Source of the DNA: Bacteriovorax stolpii
GTDB lineage: Bacteria; Bdellovibrionota; Bacteriovoracia; Bacteriovoracales; Bacteriovoracaceae
Length of the DNA stretch: 7,018 nt
NCBI GenBank assembly: GCA_945890905.1
Contig: CAMDDI010000180.1
Coordinates: 1-7,018, forward strand
Direction: 5' to 3'
Positions 6,739-7,018 of this stretch are shown one piece after another (position 1 is the stretch's first letter; each line of letters starts with the position of its first letter). Under the pieces are notes generated by a model. It saw only the letters and a list, made by a program, of their open reading frames with translations, was not told where the DNA came from and did no database searches. Made by a program: the position numbers and the translations under genes.

Positions 6739-6978
6739 TTACTCTTCTAAAGTCTGTCTTGTCGCATAGAAATAAGAATGAATCTCTTTGAGTACAACAT
6801 GCTTATTGTGCGTTCCGTACTGCTTAAGATGCTTAATCTGGTGACGGGCCTTAAATTCCATTTGGGACCAAACATCAATTTCGTTGGCAAAATCAATACC
6901 GAGATCAAAACCGTTAGAGTATCTGGCATGGGCCACATCGACTTCAGCTAAGATACTAACCTTGGAATCATTCTTCAT
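6739..6978 (-). CDS. Hypothetical small histidine-rich protein (79 aa)
   Basis: The 79-residue product is not a family I recognise. It has no signal peptide, no membrane segment and no cysteine. It holds six histidines (17, 46, 50, 57, 60, 67) and several aromatic residues; the stretch from about 37 to 70 looks like amphipathic helix with mixed charge (WSQMEFKARHQIKHLKQYG, then VVLKEIHSYFYATRQ). The start is well supported: AAAGGAG stands 6 bases upstream of the ATG. The TAA stop is 4 bases from the shared hairpin. It converges on the small acidic ORF. The upstream region is cut by the window edge after 40 bases, so promoter and operon partners cannot be judged. Another minus-strand frame overlaps it but lacks such a ribosome binding site. 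Metal or nucleic-acid binding would be guesses. Confidence 0.75.
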   Translation of the reverse strand: MKNDSKVSILAEVDVAHARYSNGFDLGIDFANEIDVWSQMEFKARHQIKHLKQYGTHNKHVVLKEIHSYFYATRQTLEE

Positions 6979-6984
6979 GAGTAA

Positions 6985-6991
6985 CTCCTTT
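6985..6991 (-). promoter_or_regulatory. Near-ideal Shine-Dalgarno of the 79-residue gene
   Basis: AAAGGAG on the minus strand sits 6 bases from the ATG at 6976-6978. It is the clearest minus-strand ribosome binding site in the window and suggests efficient translation of an otherwise unknown small protein. Confidence 0.7.
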
Positions 6992-7018
6992 TGTTGCGTA
7001 AATTTAAAGAAGGGATCA

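Overview
This 7,018-base window is AT-rich (about 40% G+C by eye) and almost fully coding. It holds six supported genes, with no rRNA, tRNA, CRISPR, transposase or phage signature that I could see. Tight packing, ATGA-overlapping genes, a Sec-type signal peptide on one product and Shine-Dalgarno-led starts indicate a bacterium, probably Gram-negative. The mix of carbamoyltransferase, GT-B glycosyltransferase, DUF1513 propeller and arylsulfotransferase-like propeller at this base composition would suit a low-GC proteobacterium or Bdellovibrionota-type genome. That placement is a guess; no marker gene fixes it.

Left part (5-4200, minus strand): a two-gene operon read right to left. The first gene encodes a NodU/CmcH/TobZ-family carbamoyltransferase of 578 residues with all recognisable family motifs. 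It overlaps by four bases (ATGA) a gene for an 820-residue protein with two successive GT-B glycosyltransferase units and an unassigned C-terminal tail. The pair looks like a module that builds and O-carbamoylates a glycan or a glycosylated metabolite. The acceptor cannot be read from the sequence.

Middle (4232-6291): a plus-strand DUF1513-like beta-propeller gene diverges from the carbamoyltransferase gene with only about 31 bases between the likely starts. It ends in a four-base overlap with a converging minus-strand gene for a secreted arylsulfotransferase-like beta-propeller. The two propeller genes therefore share their stop region and leave no room for a conventional terminator.

Right part (6292-7018): a 227-base intergenic stretch carries promoter-like boxes and a perfect 13-base palindrome. 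It is followed by a small plus-strand ORF (55 residues, very acidic C-terminus), a strong hairpin that probably ends transcription from both sides, and a converging minus-strand gene for a 79-residue histidine-rich protein of unknown function with a near-ideal ribosome binding site.

The most interesting items are the carbamoyltransferase/double-glycosyltransferase pair with its asymmetric active-site motifs, the signal-less DUF1513 protein squeezed between two opposing genes, the arylsulfotransferase-like protein that may lack a catalytic arginine, and the small acidic ORF under its own putative control region.
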